A stretch of 64,000 nucleotides of DNA from Casimicrobium huifangae (GCF_009746125.1 NZ_CP041352.1:1782436-1846435); one strand, 5' to 3'; shown: positions 53,281 to 62,830, counted from the first letter of the stretch. The notes: a model not told the origin generated them from the letters alone. A program made the numbers and translations.

Positions 53281-53889
53281 ATGTGGGACATCATCAAGGC
53301 GGCGGGCTGGCCAATTTGGCCGCTCATCTTTGTATCCATCGTTGCGCTGGCGCTGATCATTGAGCGGGCCTGGACGCTACGGCGGGCGCAGATCATCCCG
53401 GCCGGCCTGGTCGACAAAGTCATCGCCGAGTACCGCAAGAAGGGCCTGACGCAGGAACTGGTTGATCTGACGGCGGGTCAGGGGCCGATGGGTCAGATCC
53501 TTGCCGCCGGGCTCGCCAACATCAAGTCACCGCGTCCAGTGGTGAAAGAGGCGGTCGAGGAGACCGGCGTCGTGGTCGCCCACGGGCTCGAAAAGTACCT
53601 CAATGCCATCGGCACCATCGCTGCGGCGGCGCCACTGATGGGGCTGCTCGGCACCATCATCGGCATGATTGAAATTTTCGGCAGCACCGGCAGCGCCGGC
53701 GTTGATCCGACACGTCTGGCCAATGGCATTTCGGTGGCGCTCTACAACACGGCGATGGGCATCATCGTTGCGGTTCCCGCATTGATGTTCTACCGCTACT
53801 TCCGGGGCAAGGTCGATTCGCTGCTGATCGAGATGGAGCAGCAGGCGACACGCATGGTTGACATCCTGCATGGAGACCGCGCCAAGTGA
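53281..53889 (+). CDS. exbB: ExbB/TolQ-type proton channel protein
   Basis: Inner-membrane subunit of an Exb/Tol-type motor, 202 residues with three helices (about 10-30, 110-135, 155-175). A-P-L-M-G-L-L-G-T-I-I-G-M-I and N-G-I-S-V-A-L-Y-N-T-A-M-G-I-I-V-A are the conserved channel helices. It shares a GTGA overlap with exbD. Position before lpxK is the standard betaproteobacterial arrangement; no tonB gene is next to it, so its partner is unclear. Confidence 0.92.
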   Translation: MWDIIKAAGWPIWPLIFVSIVALALIIERAWTLRRAQIIPAGLVDKVIAEYRKKGLTQELVDLTAGQGPMGQILAAGLANIKSPRPVVKEAVEETGVVVAHGLEKYLNAIGTIAAAAPLMGLLGTIIGMIEIFGSTGSAGVDPTRLANGISVALYNTAMGIIVAVPALMFYRYFRGKVDSLLIEMEQQATRMVDILHGDRAK

Positions 53890-54305
53890 ACTTTCGCCGC
53901 GGCCGCTTTCGCGAAGAACCCGAGATCAACTTCATCCCGCTGATCGACGTCCTGCTGGTCGTGCTTATCTTCCTGATGGCATCGACAACCTACAGCAAGT
54001 TCACCGAACTGAAGATTTCGCTGCCGGAAGCAGATGCTGAAAAACAGGTGCAGCGGCCGAAGGAGATCAACGTCGGCGTTGATGCGACCGGTCGTTTCGC
54101 GCTCAATAAACAGGTGTTCACCTTTACCACGGTTGCTGCGCTGGCGCAGGCGCTGCGCGACGCTGCCGCTGGTGCTACTGACCCGGTGATCATCATCAAT
54201 GCCGATGCTGCCGCCAAGCATCAGGATGTCGTCCACGTGATGGAGGCAGCGCGCCTGGCGCAATACGCCAACATCACTTTCGCAACGCAGTCGCCGGGCA
54301 AGTAG
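53886..54305 (+). CDS. exbD: ExbD/TolR-type biopolymer transport protein
   Basis: 139 residues: short cytoplasmic N-terminus (R-F-R-E-E-P-E-I-N-F-I-P-L-I-D-V), one membrane helix (L-L-V-V-L-I-F-L-M-A) carrying the essential Asp at residue 19 of the P-L-I-D-V-L motif, and a periplasmic domain with the A-D-A-A-A-K-H segment. Starts at GTG 53886 overlapping exbB. Couples proton flow through ExbB to an outer-membrane partner. Confidence 0.92.
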   Translation: MNFRRGRFREEPEINFIPLIDVLLVVLIFLMASTTYSKFTELKISLPEADAEKQVQRPKEINVGVDATGRFALNKQVFTFTTVAALAQALRDAAAGATDPVIIINADAAAKHQDVVHVMEAARLAQYANITFATQSPGK

Positions 54306-54345
54306 CCTGGCCGCGGTGTAGCCGCAACCCAGCACATTTGCCATC

Positions 54346-55467
54346 ATGCTCCCCGCGCTTCTTGAAAAGACATGGTGGGCACGACAGCCGACCACGCTGG
54401 CGCGGCTGCTGAAGCCCTTGTCGTGGCTGTATGGTCTGGTTGTCCGTATCAGGGCAGATCTCTATCGGCGCGGTGTATTCAAGCGCAGCCATCCCGGCGT
54501 GGCCGTCGTTGTTGTTGGTAATGTCGTTGTTGGCGGCGCAGGCAAGACGCCGGTGGTGCAGGCCATTGTTCGCTGCCTGCAGAAAGCGGGCTATCGCCCC
54601 GGCATCATCAGTCGCGGCTATCCGGTCAGCCCCAAGGCGCCGCGCGCCGTGAGCGCACGGTCGACGGCGGCTGATGTTGGTGACGAGCCGATGCTGCACT
54701 TTGCGCTCGGTGTGCCGGTCGTCGTCTGCGCCGATCGGGTGCTGGCTGCAATCCATCTGCTTGCGGACAATCCCGATGTCAATGTGCTGGTCGCTGACGA
54801 TGCCCTGCAGCACTACGCTCTGATGCGGGATGTCGAGGTTGAGGTCATCAGTGCCGAACGCCGCTACGGCAATAACCTGCTGCTACCGGCTGGGCCTCTG
54901 CGCGAGCCGCGCGAGCGCGTGCGCAACTGCGAGTTGCGCATCATGCCATCATGGACGACGCCGAGCTCCGGCTACAAAGACGGCAACCATCATGTTGCGC
55001 GGCGCAAGTTGAGCGACGCTTACGCGCTGGTCGAGCCCGGCCGCCATACCCCGTTGTCGACCTTTGCTGAATCCCGCGCAGCGGTGGTCGCCGGCATCGC
55101 CAACCCGCGCAACTTTTACGATGCCTTGCGCCGGGCGGGCGTTAGCGGTCAACTGTTTCCGTTCCGCGATCATCACGCCTTCCAGCCAGGTGATTTCAGG
55201 AACATCGGCGAGCGTCCGATACTGATGACAGAGAAAGACGCGCCGAAGTGCTTGCCTTTTGCTGATCGTCGAATGTGGGCCGTACCGCTGAGTGTGCATC
55301 TGGCGCCCGAAACCAAGCGTAAACTGCTGCGGCTGGTACGCGATGCCTGCGAACTGTATGCCACGCACGAGCCTTCGCGGGCGGCGCCGGCCGCCAGCGC
55401 CGAGCGTGAGGCGTTGCTGGACGATGATCCAGCGTCCCCGTCACCAGTATCACCTGCAACCGAATAG
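54346..55467 (+). CDS. lpxK: Tetraacyldisaccharide 4'-kinase
   Basis: Inner-membrane kinase adding the 4'-phosphate of lipid A (EC 2.7.1.130), 373 residues. P-loop [13 protein letters not shown] near residue 60, R-G-Y near 88, D-D-A-L-Q-H near 150 and R-E-P as in the family. A Pro/Ala/Ser-rich C-terminal tail of about 30 residues is extra. Completes the lipid A genes of this window together with lpxD, lpxA and lpxB. Confidence 0.95.
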   Translation: MLPALLEKTWWARQPTTLARLLKPLSWLYGLVVRIRADLYRRGVFKRSHPGVAVVVVGNVVVGGAGKTPVVQAIVRCLQKAGYRPGIISRGYPVSPKAPRAVSARSTAADVGDEPMLHFALGVPVVVCADRVLAAIHLLADNPDVNVLVADDALQHYALMRDVEVEVISAERRYGNNLLLPAGPLREPRERVRNCELRIMPSWTTPSSGYKDGNHHVARRKLSDAYALVEPGRHTPLSTFAESRAAVVAGIANPRNFYDALRRAGVSGQLFPFRDHHAFQPGDFRNIGERPILMTEKDAPKCLPFADRRMWAVPLSVHLAPETKRKLLRLVRDACELYATHEPSRAAPAASAEREALLDDDPASPSPVSPATE

Positions 55468-55486
55468 ATTTCCGCGACCCCCCCAT

Positions 55487-55684
55487 ATGGCCATCGACCC
55501 CAAACTGCTTGAGATCCTCGTGTGTCCCGTCACCAAGGGGGCACTGATTTATGACAAAGGCAGGCAGGAGCTCATCTCAAAGTCGGCACGTCTTGCCTAC
55601 CCGATTCGCGGAGACATTCCCGTGATGCTCGAAGAGGAAGCGCGCAAGCTCTTGGCAGAAGAGATCGAGGCGTTGGCGTCCTGA
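55487..55684 (+). CDS. Trm112 family protein (YcaR-like)
   Basis: 65-residue small protein with [17 protein letters not shown] and [12 protein letters not shown], diagnostic of Trm112/YcaR. The zinc-binding Cys residues of many relatives are reduced here to one (C-P-V-T instead of C-P-x-C), so metal binding is unlikely. Bacterial function is not settled. It sits between lpxK and kdsB, its usual place. Confidence 0.9.
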   Translation: MAIDPKLLEILVCPVTKGALIYDKGRQELISKSARLAYPIRGDIPVMLEEEARKLLAEEIEALAS

Positions 55685-55731
55685 TCAGGGACAGTCCAGT
55701 TCGCCACCCAGCACAGAGCACAGTACGAGAT

Positions 55732-56493
55732 ATGTCGTTTGTTGCCGTCATTCCAGCCCGATACGCATCCACCCGTTTTCCTGGCAAACCGTTGATTGAT
55801 CTTTTCGGCAAGCCGATGATCGTGCGGGTGGCCGAGCGTGCGGCGCTGTCCGCTGCAAAGCAGGTCGTTGTTGCCACAGATGATCTTCGCATCGCTGAGG
55901 CGTGCCATGCTGCCGGCGTAGGCGTCGCGATGACGCGCAGCGACCATGCGACCGGTACCGACCGCCTAAGCGAAGTCGTCACCGCGCTGGGCCTTGACGA
56001 TGATGTCATCGTCGTCAATGTGCAGGGGGATGAGCCGGAGATTCCGGCATCTGCCATTAATGCTGTCGCCGCGATGCTGGATGCCGATCGCGGCGCGGCC
56101 ATGGCCACGCTCTGCCACCCGATTCATGACATCAGCGACGTGGTCAATCCGAACGTCGTCAAATGCATTGTTGCCGAGACCGGCAACGCCCTTTATTTCA
56201 GTCGGGCGCCGGTGCCGTTCTCGCGCGATGCGTGGGCAGGCGGGGTGACTGTCATGCCGGCCGGGCTGCCGGTCTATCGCCACATTGGGCTTTATGCCTA
56301 TCGGGCGTCTTTCTTGCGCTCGTTTCCAGCCCTGACTGTGCCCGCCATTGAGCGGCACGAGGCGCTGGAGCAGTTGCGAGCCCTGGCGCACGGGTATCGC
56401 ATACGGGTCGCCGTCGTTGACGATCCGCTGCCACCCGGCATCGACACGCCGGAGGACTACGCGAGGCTGCTGGCGCGTGGCAACCAGCACTAG
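55732..56493 (+). CDS. kdsB: 3-deoxy-manno-octulosonate cytidylyltransferase (CMP-KDO synthetase)
   Basis: Activates KDO with CTP for the LPS inner core (EC 2.7.7.38), 253 residues. I-P-A-R-Y-A-S-T-R-F-P-G-K-P-L at the N-terminus binds CTP; V-Q-G-D-E-P (metal Asp), H-I-G-L-Y-A-Y-R and D-D-P-L-P-P-G-I-D-T-P-E-D follow. Start ATG 55732. In many relatives adk follows; here the next gene is convergent. Confidence 0.96.
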   Translation: MSFVAVIPARYASTRFPGKPLIDLFGKPMIVRVAERAALSAAKQVVVATDDLRIAEACHAAGVGVAMTRSDHATGTDRLSEVVTALGLDDDVIVVNVQGDEPEIPASAINAVAAMLDADRGAAMATLCHPIHDISDVVNPNVVKCIVAETGNALYFSRAPVPFSRDAWAGGVTVMPAGLPVYRHIGLYAYRASFLRSFPALTVPAIERHEALEQLRALAHGYRIRVAVVDDPLPPGIDTPEDYARLLARGNQH

Positions 56494-56499
56494 CGGGTA

Positions 56500-56922
56500 T
56501 TACTCCGGCAGCGGCGTCACTTTTTTGATGTAGTAGCGCGTTTCGCCGAAGCAACTGGTCGGCAGTCCGACCTTCTCCTCGTAGTGCAGCGTGACGCGGC
56601 GGCCGACATTGCGGTTGATGGACGCAGCGACGCCGTCATCCCACACAGTGAAGAAGAATTTCTCCGGCAGCGCGCCGGGTAGCACCACCATGTTCAGCTC
56701 TCCCTCCCACGTCTTGCAGACCCAGCCCTTACGCGAGAATTTCTGCACGACGCCTGCGCGTTCGCCCTCCGAGTAGCTCCACTTCCAGACGATCATGCCG
56801 TAGACGCCTGCCAGCACGACAACGATGAGCAGCACCGCCAGCAGCGGCAGGATGAAGCCGCGTCCACGCTGGCCGCGCCACGACGCCGGTTTTCGGACAA
56901 ATCGCAAAGGCTTTTTCATCAT
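56500..56922 (-). CDS. Conserved single-pass membrane protein of unknown function
   Basis: 140 residues: basic N-terminus (K-K-P-L-R-F-V-R-K), one strong helix (I-L-P-L-L-A-V-L-L-I-V-V-V-L-A), then a soluble domain with W-K-W-S-Y-S-E-G-E-R-A-G, G-W-V-C-K-T-W-E-G-E-L and a late F-G-E-T-R-Y-Y segment. Similar proteins occur widely in betaproteobacteria without known function. ATG 56922 or 56919 (tandem Met); the frame is open to 56955. Confidence 0.75.
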   Translation of the reverse strand: MMKKPLRFVRKPASWRGQRGRGFILPLLAVLLIVVVLAGVYGMIVWKWSYSEGERAGVVQKFSRKGWVCKTWEGELNMVVLPGALPEKFFFTVWDDGVAASINRNVGRRVTLHYEEKVGLPTSCFGETRYYIKKVTPLPE

Positions 56923-57071
56923 GTGGGAGTGGCAAAGAAAGCGCTTTTGAGACATAATATAGGCCGTTGAAAATACAACGCTTTATTGAATCGCCTCAAT
57001 TGCATTCGTGTCATGGTTTTTACACGAAGCGCGTCTTTTGAGCATTTGATGGCGCGTAACTCAGGGTGACG

Positions 57072-57317
57072 ATGTCTATGCTCGATCCGAATCAGATCGC
57101 CAAATTTCGTCAACAAACCGCGACACCGCGCAAACGCTCGGTGGCCGGTAGTTGGACACGGCTCTGCGGAACCTGCAAGCAGCCTGCCATCATCCGTGGC
57201 GGCAAGACGCGCAAAGTCGGTGGTCGCACCGTCTTTACCTGCGCCGGGTGCTTGACCAAACTCCTCGAAAAACCGGACGACGGCGCAACCGTCAAGACCG
57301 GCACCGGCGGCGAATAG
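57072..57317 (+). CDS. Small zinc-ribbon-like protein
   Basis: 81 residues. Two Cys pairs, L-C-G-T-C-K and F-T-C-A-G-C, spaced about 23 residues, with a basic G-G-K-T-R-K-V-G-G-R between, suggest a zinc ribbon that may bind nucleic acid. No family recognised. ATG 57072 is preceded by CAGGGTG; GTG 57066 and ATG 57078 are alternatives. The 116-base leader contains small hairpins (GTTG/CAAC and TTCGTGT/ACACGAA, the latter at about 57006-57029). The 216 bases after it hold no feature I can name. Confidence 0.65.
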   Translation: MSMLDPNQIAKFRQQTATPRKRSVAGSWTRLCGTCKQPAIIRGGKTRKVGGRTVFTCAGCLTKLLEKPDDGATVKTGTGGE

Positions 57318-57533
57318 CACCACCGGACTTGCTGCCGCTCGCACAGCGAACGGCGGAAACAAATCACGCTCGCCTCGTGCTGATCGTCCGAATCAGCACG
57401 GTCTGGCTGTGCCTGACGCGTTGGACGGTCGCCAATTTCACGCTAGCTGGTCGCCACGCTGCGCACCATATTGATGCGCGGCGATGGTGGCGGTGAGAGG
57501 TGCGGCACCGCATCGCCGCACGCCCCTGCCAAC

Positions 57534-58505
57534 TTAGTCTGCGTAGGCCTTGGCTGCCTGGATAATCGGTGCCCACTTGCCGATTTCAGCGCTCAGCAGC
57601 GCCTTGGCGCCAGCGGAAGTCTGGCGATCAGGCGGCATGATTTCGGCGCCCAGGTCCTTCATCTTGGCGAGGAAAGCTGGGTCCTTGATGGCCGTTTGCA
57701 GCGCGCCCTGCAGTTTGCCCACGACGTCGGCCGGGGTGTTTTTCGGCGCGTAGAGGATGTGCCATACGCCAACCTCAAAGCCGGGCAACTCGGTCGCCAG
57801 CGGAGGCAGCTCGGGGAAGTTGGCGAGCTTGCCCTTGCTGGTGACTGCAAACGCCTTTACCTTGCCCGCCTTGATCTGGCCGGTGGTGTTGGTGGTCTGG
57901 TCGCACATGACGTCAACGTTGCCGCCAAGCAGCGCGGTCATCGCCGGGCCGGTGCCCGAGAACGGAACCGTGGTCAGATCGGTCTTCAGCGCACTCTGGA
58001 ACAGCAGGCCGCAAAGGTGCGACGCCGAGCCGATGCCAGCGTTGGCCAGATTGATCTTTTCCTTGTTGGCGCGGATGTAGGCCACCAGGTCTTTGACGTT
58101 CGTCTGTGTGGTCTGCGGCTTGGCAATCAAAGTCATCGGCACATCGACCACGGCGCCAATCGGGATAAAGTCATCCAGCGGCTTGAAGTCGAGCTTGCGA
58201 TACAGCGCCGGCGCGGTTGACATGCCGATGTGATGGAACAGCAGGGTGTAGCCGTCGCCCTGGGCGCGAGCGACCTTGCCGGCGCCGATGGTGCCACCGG
58301 CACCACCAACGTTCTCCACGACCAGCGTGCCCTTCAACGGGCCGCTCATGGCCTGCGACAGGGTGCGGGCGACGACATCGGTGGGGCCGCCAGCGGCGAA
58401 CGGGACGACCACCGTGATCGGCTTTTCAGGGTAGGCCGCCACTGCGACCGAACTCGCCACGGCGAGGCTCACCAGCGTGGCAAGCGTCGAGAGTCTCTTC
58501 AGCAT
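57534..58505 (-). CDS. Bug-family tripartite tricarboxylate transporter substrate-binding protein
   Basis: Second TctC/Bug periplasmic receptor, 323 residues. GGAG lies eight bases before ATG 58505, followed by a signal peptide (L-K-R-L-S-T-L-A-T-L-V, cut near V-A-A). Y-P-E-K-P-I-T-V-V-V-P-F-A-A-G-G-P-T-D and V-P-F-S-G-T-G-P are the two ligand loops. It has two Cys (S-H-L-C-G and V-M-C-D-Q), seen in some family members. No transporter membrane genes nearby. Confidence 0.93.
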   Translation of the reverse strand: MLKRLSTLATLVSLAVASSVAVAAYPEKPITVVVPFAAGGPTDVVARTLSQAMSGPLKGTLVVENVGGAGGTIGAGKVARAQGDGYTLLFHHIGMSTAPALYRKLDFKPLDDFIPIGAVVDVPMTLIAKPQTTQTNVKDLVAYIRANKEKINLANAGIGSASHLCGLLFQSALKTDLTTVPFSGTGPAMTALLGGNVDVMCDQTTNTTGQIKAGKVKAFAVTSKGKLANFPELPPLATELPGFEVGVWHILYAPKNTPADVVGKLQGALQTAIKDPAFLAKMKDLGAEIMPPDRQTSAGAKALLSAEIGKWAPIIQAAKAYAD

Positions 58506-58582
58506 TTGTGATTTCTCCATTGGATTGATTGTTATGGGCCGGGAATACAACGCCACGGTTCACGCGCTGGCTGACTCCACGG

Positions 58583-60043
58583 TCATTGTTGCGAGCCGGT
58601 CTTGATCTGCCAAGCGGGTTTCCACTGGCAGCAAAAGCCTCTCCCGCCGGCCTCTGTAGCATGCGGTGCGGCGCGCACTGTATAGGCGGAAGCTGTCGCA
58701 ACGCTAGCGACTGCTGCAACTTCGTTGTTGCAGATCAACAGCGGCCACATGCTGCGCTGCCACGGCGGGATACCAGCGTTCTGCATGACGTTCTTGATCG
58801 ACACATGACCGGAGCGCTCGGACAGCGCGATGCGGTCGCCGGGCTGCCGCCGCCGCACCAGCCAGTGTTCGCCTGGCTGCGGTGGTCGCAGCACCAAGGT
58901 TTCATCGGCAGCGCCGGCAACGAACTCCACGCTGCCGCAATGGCCACCCAACGAGAGGCTGGGTTCCCCGGTCCACGGCATCGCCGGCCAGGCCTCTTGC
59001 GGCCACGCGAGCTGCAGACGATCACGATAGACGATCACATCGGGCATCAGATTGCCAGCGCGTAGACGGATAGCCTGCGTCGGGTTGTTTGTCCCGAGCT
59101 GGCGCAGCCATTCATGCAGGGTGTTCTCGGCAACGGCTGCAATGGCATGCCTTGCCAGCCAGTAGCGCAGCACATTCGCCTGCCGCGCTGGCGACAGGCG
59201 CTGCAACCGCGAAACGACCAGTTCCTGCTCATGGTCTTCACCCGAGTCGCCATCGGTGCTGCTGATTGTGGCCAGGTCAATCGCCGCCAGATCATCCAGC
59301 AGCTCGGCCGCCTCGGCCTGCAGACCGCTGGCACGGGCAAGCGTGCGTTCGGCGGACGGGAAGGCTTCAACCAGCACCGGCCAGACGGCATGACGCAAGC
59401 GGTTGCGGGCAAAGCGCTGGTCGCCATTACTGTCGTCGTCAATCCAGGTGAGCCCGCATCGCGTCGCGTAGGCCGCAATCGCAGAGTGGGGAAGCGCCAG
59501 CAGCGGGCGTGAATACAGGTCACCGTCTTTCGCTGGCATCGCTGCCAGCCCGGCCGGACCAGCTCCCCGCAACAACTGCAACAGCACGGTCTCAGCCTGG
59601 TCGCGGGCGTGATGGGCGAGGGCGATGATCGTGGCACCGGATGCTGGTTTCGATTGGTCGCCTGTCGCTCCCGCCTGCAGTGCCGCATAGCGTGCGTCAC
59701 GCGCCGCCGCCTCAATGCCGCGTGGATCGTTGCGATCGACATGCACGCGACTGACCGCGAGCGGCACCTTCAGCGCACAGCAGACCGCTTCGCAATGCGC
59801 CACCCAGGCATCCGCGTTGAGACTGAGGCCGTGATGCACATGATGCGCCTGCAACGCCCAGCTGGTGTCATCGCGGCGAGCTTCGTGCAGCGCGTGCAAG
59901 AGGACGATGGAATCACGGCCCCCCGAGAGTGCCACTCGCACCCGTGTCAGCCCGCCGGCGCGGGAACGCCAGCGATGCAGCGCGGCGGCTACGGCGGAAC
60001 GAACGGCGTTTGCGGGATCAGGAGCCGGCTTTGAAGGCGCCAT
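58583..60043 (-). CDS. tilS: tRNA(Ile)-lysidine synthase
   Basis: Converts C34 of tRNA-Ile(CAU) to lysidine (EC 6.3.4.19), 486 residues. PP-loop A-L-S-G-G-R-D-S near residue 37, then [32 protein letters not shown], and the TilS substrate-binding and C-terminal domains. ATG 60043 overlaps the end of accA by 26 bases, the normal accA-tilS coupling; the frame is open to 60061. Confidence 0.95.
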   Translation of the reverse strand: MAPSKPAPDPANAVRSAVAAALHRWRSRAGGLTRVRVALSGGRDSIVLLHALHEARRDDTSWALQAHHVHHGLSLNADAWVAHCEAVCCALKVPLAVSRVHVDRNDPRGIEAAARDARYAALQAGATGDQSKPASGATIIALAHHARDQAETVLLQLLRGAGPAGLAAMPAKDGDLYSRPLLALPHSAIAAYATRCGLTWIDDDSNGDQRFARNRLRHAVWPVLVEAFPSAERTLARASGLQAEAAELLDDLAAIDLATISSTDGDSGEDHEQELVVSRLQRLSPARQANVLRYWLARHAIAAVAENTLHEWLRQLGTNNPTQAIRLRAGNLMPDVIVYRDRLQLAWPQEAWPAMPWTGEPSLSLGGHCGSVEFVAGAADETLVLRPPQPGEHWLVRRRQPGDRIALSERSGHVSIKNVMQNAGIPPWQRSMWPLLICNNEVAAVASVATASAYTVRAAPHATEAGGRGFCCQWKPAWQIKTGSQQ

Positions 60044-60986
60044 AGTCGGCCAGCCGCGCACGGCGCAGCGCCAGGCGCTTGTCTGGCGTCAATGCCTTGA
60101 GCTTTTCGAGTTCACTGGCGAGCACCTTTTTCAGGTTGCCCATCATCGCCACCGGGTCGCGATGGGCGCCGCCAGCAGGCTCCGGGACGATGTGATCGAT
60201 CAGACGCAGGGCCTTTAGCCGGTCCGCCGTGATGCCCATGCACTCGGCGGCATCAGGCGCGCGCTCGGCGCTCTTCCAGAGGATTGAGGCGCAGCCTTCC
60301 GGCGAGATCACCGAATAGGTGGCGTATTGCAGCATCGCGGTGACGTCACCAACGGCAACGGCCAGCGCGCCACCGGAGCCACCTTCGCCAATGATGGTGA
60401 CGATGATTGGCGACTTGATCTGTGCCATCTCGAACAGGTTGCGGCCGATCGCTTCGGACTGGCCGCGCTCCTCGGCGCCGACGCCAGGGTAGGCGCCCGG
60501 CGTGTCGACAAAGGTGAAGATCGGAAGCGCGAATTTGTCGGCGAGCTTCATCAGGCGCAACGCCTTGCGGTAGCCCTCGGGGCGGGGCATGCCCCAGTTG
60601 CGCAACACTTTCTCCTTAGTGTCGCGACCTTTTTGGTGGCCGATCACCATGCAACTCTGGCCGTCAAACTTGGCCAGTCCGCCGACGATGGCCGCGTCGT
60701 CGGCATAGGCGCGGTCGCCATGCAGCTCGACGAAATCGGTGAACAGGCCGTTGGCGTAGTCCAGCGTGTAGGGCCGCTGTGGATGTCGCGCTACCTGCGC
60801 GATCTGCCACGGCGTGAGCTTGGCGTAGATCGACTTGTTGAGGTCAGCGAGCTTTTTGGTGAGCTTTTTGACTTCGTCGGAGACGTCGAGCTGGTCAACG
60901 CCGTGGTGCAACTCGGTCAGTTCATCGATTTTTGTTTGCAGCTCGGCCAGCGGCTGCTCGAAATCGAGGTAGGTTTGTTTTGCCAT
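60018..60986 (-). CDS. accA: Acetyl-CoA carboxylase carboxyltransferase subunit alpha
   Basis: Makes malonyl-CoA with AccD (EC 2.1.3.15), 322 residues. Y-L-D-F-E-Q-P-L near the start, coiled-coil N-terminal helix, G-D-R-x-Y-A-D-D, [19 protein letters not shown] and [10 protein letters not shown] form the carboxyltransferase site. ATG 60986 gives the standard M-A-K-x-T-Y-L-D-F-E start; the frame is open to 61007. Confidence 0.97.
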   Translation of the reverse strand: MAKQTYLDFEQPLAELQTKIDELTELHHGVDQLDVSDEVKKLTKKLADLNKSIYAKLTPWQIAQVARHPQRPYTLDYANGLFTDFVELHGDRAYADDAAIVGGLAKFDGQSCMVIGHQKGRDTKEKVLRNWGMPRPEGYRKALRLMKLADKFALPIFTFVDTPGAYPGVGAEERGQSEAIGRNLFEMAQIKSPIIVTIIGEGGSGGALAVAVGDVTAMLQYATYSVISPEGCASILWKSAERAPDAAECMGITADRLKALRLIDHIVPEPAGGAHRDPVAMMGNLKKVLASELEKLKALTPDKRLALRRARLADYGAFKAGS

Positions 60987-61058
60987 GGCCGCGATTGTAG
61001 TGGGCAAAGCGCAGCCTAAGACATTTCCGGTTTTGTCTGATTTTTCGCTGACAAGCTC

Positions 61059-61415
61059 CTACGGCGCACTGTCCTTTTGCCTGGGTGCCAGCAGCCCGTT
61101 GGCGCGCGATTCGGGTACCGGCGCGAAGCGCGCCACCAGCATCATCAGCCCGGAGAAGATCATCAACAGCGGAATGATCAGTCGCGAACGCCATCCAAGA
61201 TCAAAGTAGCCGTACCAGCCGATGCCGATGGCAATCAGGATCGGGCCGGCGACCAGCGACTTCTTGGTGATGCCATCGAGCACCAGAATCGCGATGCCGG
61301 CAACCACCAGTGCAATGGCGACCAGCGTGTTCCAGTCCGGAATCCAGCCGTAGTTCCAGCCGAGCAGGGCGAGCCCGCCGGCGATCAGTACGACGGGCAA
61401 GGTGGCGTCGCGCAT
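61059..61415 (-). CDS. Small membrane protein (LiaF-like transmembrane region)
   Basis: 118 residues with about four hydrophobic helices arranged as two hairpins: L-P-V-V-L-I-A-G-G-L-A-L-L-G-W-N and V-A-I-A-L-V-V-A-G-I-A-I-L-V-L-D, then I-L-I-A-I-G-I-G-W and L-I-I-P-L-L-M-I-F-S-G. The G-x-x-L-L-x-x-N and G-x-x-I-x-x-G-x-x patterns recall the LiaI/LiaF-like or DUF5668 membrane domain. Function unknown. It lies between accA and a GNAT gene on the same strand. Confidence 0.65.
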   Translation of the reverse strand: MRDATLPVVLIAGGLALLGWNYGWIPDWNTLVAIALVVAGIAILVLDGITKKSLVAGPILIAIGIGWYGYFDLGWRSRLIIPLLMIFSGLMMLVARFAPVPESRANGLLAPRQKDSAP

Positions 61416-61559
61416 GCGTTGTGATCCTGTTTTCGTGAGCAGGCAAATCTGCGCGGCGGATTGTCGCTACTTTGCGATGTCCCCGCAATCGGGGCAGGGC
61501 GGTAGCGGATTGCGCTACTGGCCGTTGCGCCTGACGGTACGCAGCCAACGCAGCGGCGG

Positions 61560-62096
61560 CTACAGCGCCTTGTAGAAGTAGGTGGTGTCGCAAAAGCCAC
61601 CCTGCGGCCATAGCGCATAGTTCGGGATCACGCCGCACTTTTGCCAGCCGAGGCGCGCATAGAGGCGCTCGGCGTCGCCGCCGGTGACGGTATCGAGCAC
61701 CAGCAACGATTTGTCGCTGTCGCGACCGAGCTGCTCTGCCGCTCGCATCAGTGCCTCGCCCAGCCCGCGCCGGCGTCCGCGGCGGTGCACCAGCATCTTC
61801 GCCAGATCGGCGCGATGCGGCTGGTTCTCCGGCAAATCAAAAACCAGTTGTACCGTGCCGACAATGCCGGCCTCGTCCTCCGCCACCAGAAGGGCGCGCT
61901 CGTCGCGCGCGACGCCGTCGGCAACCCGTTGCCAGAACGCCAGCGCCCGCTCGCGGCTGAGCGGCAGCATGAAGCTGACCGAGGCGCCGCCTTCGACGCA
62001 ATCGACGAGCACGTCCGCCAGTCCGGCCAAGTCGGCGGGGCTCGGTGCCATCGGACGGCGGATGGTGATGGTTGTTGGCGCGGCGGTGGCAGGCAT
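61560..62096 (-). CDS. GNAT family N-acetyltransferase
   Basis: 178 residues with the acetyl-CoA-binding loop V-H-R-R-G-R-R-R-G-L-G-E-A-L-M near 130 and the C-terminal A-E-R-L-Y-A-R-L-G-W. It starts one base after the stop of the XRE-cupin regulator, so the two are an operon. Such regulator/acetyltransferase pairs are common and may act on small amines; the substrate is unknown. Confidence 0.9.
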   Translation of the reverse strand: MPATAAPTTITIRRPMAPSPADLAGLADVLVDCVEGGASVSFMLPLSRERALAFWQRVADGVARDERALLVAEDEAGIVGTVQLVFDLPENQPHRADLAKMLVHRRGRRRGLGEALMRAAEQLGRDSDKSLLVLDTVTGGDAERLYARLGWQKCGVIPNYALWPQGGFCDTTYFYKAL

Positions 62097-62097
62097 G

Positions 62098-62772
62098 TCA
62101 TCTCCGGGGAGGTGCAGGTAGCGTCGCGATCACGACGGCGTAGCGCGTCGTATCGGCGGTGGGATTGTGGAAGGCGACCGGCCGGTCGAGTGCGAAGGCC
62201 AGGCAGTCGCCGCTGTCTAGCTGATGCGTCTCGTCGCCGACCGTGATCTGCATGGCGCCATCCAGCACCCACACCTGCTGATGCACAGCGACGTCGCGGG
62301 CCGCCGTTTCATAGGCGACGCGCGCGCCGGCGGGGAAGGCAACATCGACGATCTGGATTGGCGACTGCATCAGTCCGCTTGAGGTGCTTGCCATTTCTGG
62401 CGAGACGTTGCGTCGCAGGTAACCGGAATTGGGGTCGCGCCAGCGTGCCTGATCGGCGCGGCGGGCAAGCGTGGCGGTGTGATCCGCTTGACCGTTGACG
62501 GTGGGTGCATCGAACAGCGCTGCCAGCACTACATTGAGCCCGGTGGCGATTTTTTCGAGAACGACTGCTGTCGGGCTCGCCTCGTTGCGCTCGATCAGCG
62601 AAATCATCGAGCGGCTGACGCCGCTGCGCGTGGCGAGCGCCTCCAGCGACATGCGTTGTGCCGTGCGCAGGCCGTGTATGCGCTGGGCAATGCGGGCCGA
62701 CAAGCCGCTGCTCTCGTCCTCTCTGGCGGGCCCGGCTGGTTCGTTGGCTCGGCGGATAGTGTCGTCTTGCAT
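62098..62772 (-). CDS. XRE-family transcriptional regulator with cupin domain
   Basis: 224 residues: N-terminal helix-turn-helix (R-I-A-Q-R-I-H-G-L-R ... A-T-R-S-G-V-S-R-S-M-I-S-L-I-E-R, about 35-80) and a C-terminal cupin (about 130-215) with A-V-H-Q-Q-V-W-V-L-D-G and L-D-S-G-D-C-L-A-F that should bind a small ligand. ATG 62772 is chosen because promoter and operator elements occupy the bases just upstream; longer in-frame starts (62805, 62793, 62790) would lie inside them. Probably represses its own operon. Confidence 0.88.
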   Translation of the reverse strand: MQDDTIRRANEPAGPAREDESSGLSARIAQRIHGLRTAQRMSLEALATRSGVSRSMISLIERNEASPTAVVLEKIATGLNVVLAALFDAPTVNGQADHTATLARRADQARWRDPNSGYLRRNVSPEMASTSSGLMQSPIQIVDVAFPAGARVAYETAARDVAVHQQVWVLDGAMQITVGDETHQLDSGDCLAFALDRPVAFHNPTADTTRYAVVIATLPAPPRR

Positions 62773-62810
62773 GATGGAATAAATATCCATCATGATGGAA
62801 TTCAAGTCAA
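62770..62810 (-). promoter_or_regulatory. Promoter and operator of the XRE-GNAT operon
   Basis: On the minus strand, -35 TTGACT (62805-62810) and -10 TATTTA (62780-62785) enclose a 19-base spacer. The perfect palindrome TCCATCATGATGGA (62786-62799) lies within it. A further half-site ATGATGGA (62771-62778) overlaps the start codon. Three alternating copies of the same eight bases make a convincing autorepressor site. The -10 box is so close to ATG 62772 that the mRNA may be leaderless. Confidence 0.72.
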
Positions 62811-62830
62811 GTGCGACAGGAGTGATTCAC

